Shown piece by piece: positions 62,227 to 64,000 of a stretch of DNA of 64,000 bases (position 1 is the first letter of the stretch; each line of letters begins with the position of its first letter). The notes beneath the pieces were generated by a model. The model was not told where the DNA came from, did not search any database, and was given only the letters and a program-made list of their open reading frames with translations. The position numbers and the translations under genes are program-made. Source of the stretch: Pseudofrankia sp. DC12 (lineage in GTDB: Bacteria > Actinomycetota > Actinomycetes > Frankiales > Frankiaceae); the NCBI RefSeq assembly GCF_000966285.1, contig NZ_KQ031391.1, positions 6,634,430 to 6,698,429 of the forward strand. Direction: 5' to 3'.

Positions 62227-63265
62227 GACAGGTCCTTTCCGCTGGTGAGGGTGAGGAAGACGTCGTCGAGGGCCGGGGTGCGCAGCTCGACGCGGGCGGC
62301 CTCGACTCCGGCGTCGGCGAGGCCGGTGAGCAGCCGGCGCAGCGCGTTGGCGCTGCCGTCGGTCGGGACACCGACGCGGCGGGCGGGCCGGTCCACGTCG
62401 AGCCCGGCGACCGCCGTGGGTCCGTGGGCAGGGCCGGCGGGCAGCAGACTGTGCAGGCAAGCGAGGGCCCGGGCGTAGGTGTCGTCGTCGGGGAAGGTCG
62501 GCTCGGCGCGTTCGGTACCGAGGCTGGACTTCAGGTCGGCGGCGCTGCCCTCGGCGACGATCCGGCCGCCGTCCAGCACCGAGATCCGGTCCGCGAGCTC
62601 GTCGGCCTCGTCGAGGTACTGGGTGGTCAGCACCGTCGCCCCGCCGTCGGCGAGCTGGGTGACGACGTCCCAGACGCCCTGGCGGCTGCGCGGGTCGAGC
62701 CCGGTCGTCGGCTCGTCGAGGAAGATGACCGCGGGTCGGCGACCAGGCCCACGGCCAGGTCCAGGCGGCGGCGCTGCCCGCCGGAGCAGGTCCGCACCAG
62801 CCGCCCGCCGAAGCCGGCGAGGCCGAACGCCTCGACCAGCGCGTCGACCCGGCGGCGGGCGTCGGCCCGAGGCAGGCGGAACAGCCGCGCGGCCAGCCGC
62901 GCGGCCAGCCGCAGGTTCTCCACCCCGGTGAGCAGCTCGTCGACGGCGGCGTGCTGGCCCGTCAGCGAGATGACCTCGCGGACCCGGCGGGCCTCGCGAC
63001 GCACGTCGCGGCCCGCGACCGTGACCTCGCCGCCGTCGGCGGGCAGCAGCGTCGCGAGGATCCGGACGAGCGTCGTCTTGCCGGCGCCGTTGGCGCCGAG
63101 CAGTGCGTGCACACTGCCGGCGGTGACGTCGAGGTCGACCCCGTCGAGGACGGTGATGTCGCCGAACCGCTTGCGCAGGCCGCGTGCCCGGATCGCGACG
63201 GCACCGGCCGTGGCGGGTGGTGCCGGTGGCCGGCTGGGCGCCGGGTGGGCGGTGGTGGTGGGCAT
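62223..63265 (-). pseudogene. ABC exporter ATPase (DrrA-like), frameshifted
   Basis: The start at 63265 gives MPTTTAHPAP and an ATPase with Walker A LLGANGAGKTT, Q-loop ISLTGQHAAVDELLTG, and signature TCSGGQRRRLDLAVGLVADP. Just before Walker B one base is missing near 62730-62736; in the other frame it continues as VIFLDEPTTGLDP, then LLTTQYLDEADELADRI and a ~110-residue C-terminal domain to the stop at 62223. DrrA-type ATPases drive export of drugs or lipids. As the partner permease is also broken, the exporter is probably dead, though a sequencing error could explain the single-base loss. Confidence 0.85.
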
Positions 63266-63602
63266 GGCGGTGACCTCCAGGGGGCGTGGAGCTGGCGTCG
63301 GGATCGATCGTCGCGGCCTGTCGTCAGCTGGACACGGGCGCTGGACCCCGAACCGGGGGTGGGGCTATGCCCTCTTCCGCCGGCGGGATTCGCCGACGGA
63401 CGTGGGAAATCGGCGTGCCGGCCCGGTACGGAGACCCCCGGACTGGTCCCGGGTGGGAACCGGGAAAGGCATGTTCGCGACAGCCAGTGGTCTTCTCACG
63501 GCGCAGAATGGGCAGGTGGCGGGGGAGATGGCCCGGAATGCTCCGGGGTCAACGGGTTCACGCCGGCTCGTGGTGGCCGGCGATCTGGCGGAGACGAGGC
63601 CG
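63266..63602. promoter_or_regulatory. Divergent intergenic region, ABC ATPase / GrpB gene
   Basis: 337 bases between divergent starts; it should hold both promoters. No operator or gene could be identified by eye. Confidence 0.4.
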
Positions 63603-64000
63603 ATGGCTGGCGGCGAGGTTCTGACCGAGGAGAAAGTGTTCGTCGGCGGCCCGGAGAAACGGCCGATCGTGATCGCCGCGTATCGGCCGGAGTGGGTCGC
63701 ACGGTTCGCGTTCGAACGTGACCGGATCGTCGCCGCCCTCGGGCCCCGGGCGGTGCGGGTCGAACATGTGGGTTCGACATCGGTGCCGGGCCTGGGCGCG
63801 AAGCCGATCGTGGACATCCTGGTTGCCGTCGCGGACATTGCCGACGACGGAGGCTTCGTGCCGGCGCTGGTCGTCGCGGGTTATGTCGTGCGGGTGCGCG
63901 AGCGTGGTGAGCACTGGATGTTGCGCACGCCGGAGCAGGACGTGCATGTGCACCTGTGCAGCGCCGGCGGCGACTGGGAGCACCGCCATCTGCTGTTCCG
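63603..64000 (+). CDS. GrpB-family nucleotidyltransferase-like protein (partial)
   Basis: Open from the ATG at 63603 to the window edge (132 residues seen). The family marker VRVEHVGSTSVPGLGAKPIVDILVAV, recognised in parts as EHVGSTSVPGLGAKP and IVDILV, contains the GS and D.. D-like nucleotidyltransferase motif. Upstream are YRPEWVARFAFERDRI, and later HVHLCSAGGDWEHRHLLF, both typical of GrpB/CoaE C-terminal domain proteins. The family function is not established. The C-terminal ~50 residues lie outside the window. Confidence 0.85.
   Translation, partial: MAGGEVLTEEKVFVGGPEKRPIVIAAYRPEWVARFAFERDRIVAALGPRAVRVEHVGSTSVPGLGAKPIVDILVAVADIADDGGFVPALVVAGYVVRVRERGEHWMLRTPEQDVHVHLCSAGGDWEHRHLLF

Noticed and set aside
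1-64000. CRISPR arrays, rRNA and tRNA genes
   Set aside because: No regularly spaced direct repeats and no tRNA T-loop/acceptor pairs or rRNA-like stretches were noticed on reading through the sequence.

Overview
The window is high-GC actinobacterial chromosome. Mycothiol synthesis (MshC), a complete Pup-proteasome locus, TatA/TatC next to a HelY-type helicase, and heavy GTG start use point to Actinomycetota. Gene style and the dispersed palindromes suggest a Frankia-like genome, but that genus call is an inference. No rRNA, tRNA or CRISPR array was seen.

1-19.6 kb is chromosomal backbone: a truncated GT39-type membrane glycosyltransferase, RecD2-like helicase, SCO1664-family kinase-like protein, histidine phosphatase, mshC, a DivIVA-like coiled-coil protein, HAD phosphatase, PAC2-family protein, a MacB/LolD-like ABC pair, a RecB-like Fe-S nuclease, a site-2 protease, TrmI and a ferredoxin.

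19.7-39.5 kb is the Pup-proteasome system and its usual neighbours: arc/mpa, dop, pup (ending Gly-Gly-Glu), a double-domain endonuclease VII-like protein, prcB, prcA, pafA, an FKBP lipoprotein, a fused pafB-pafC regulator, tatA, tatC and helY. Pup is ligated to substrates by PafA, removed by Dop, and recognised by the Arc ring, which feeds the PrcBA core. A dienelactone hydrolase (opposite strand) and a membrane protein sit inside the locus. Long perfect hairpins separate several genes, and a 15-bp palindrome related to GGGCGCTNAGCGCCC recurs in backbone intergenic gaps.

39,524-61,856 is a 22.3-kb Tn3-family element with identical 37-bp terminal inverted repeats and an exact 5-bp target duplication (TAGCG). 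It inserted in the few bases between the converging ends of helY and an ABC exporter gene, so it kept both stop codons. It has two different Tn3 transposases (one at each end), an intact tyrosine recombinase with a truncated internal terminus, and a frameshifted second recombinase copy. Its cargo includes two unknown envelope proteins, a three-gene operon of unrecognised large proteins (45.1-51.3 kb) whose last member may carry a nuclease-like fold, a low-GC protein with an (xxHC)n tail of 11 Cys and 11 His, an IS that appears to have split a helix-turn-helix gene, and a small membrane protein.

61.9-64 kb returns to backbone: an ABC exporter gene pair that is already decayed (frameshifted ATPase, permease missing most of its N-terminal part) and the start of a GrpB-family gene.
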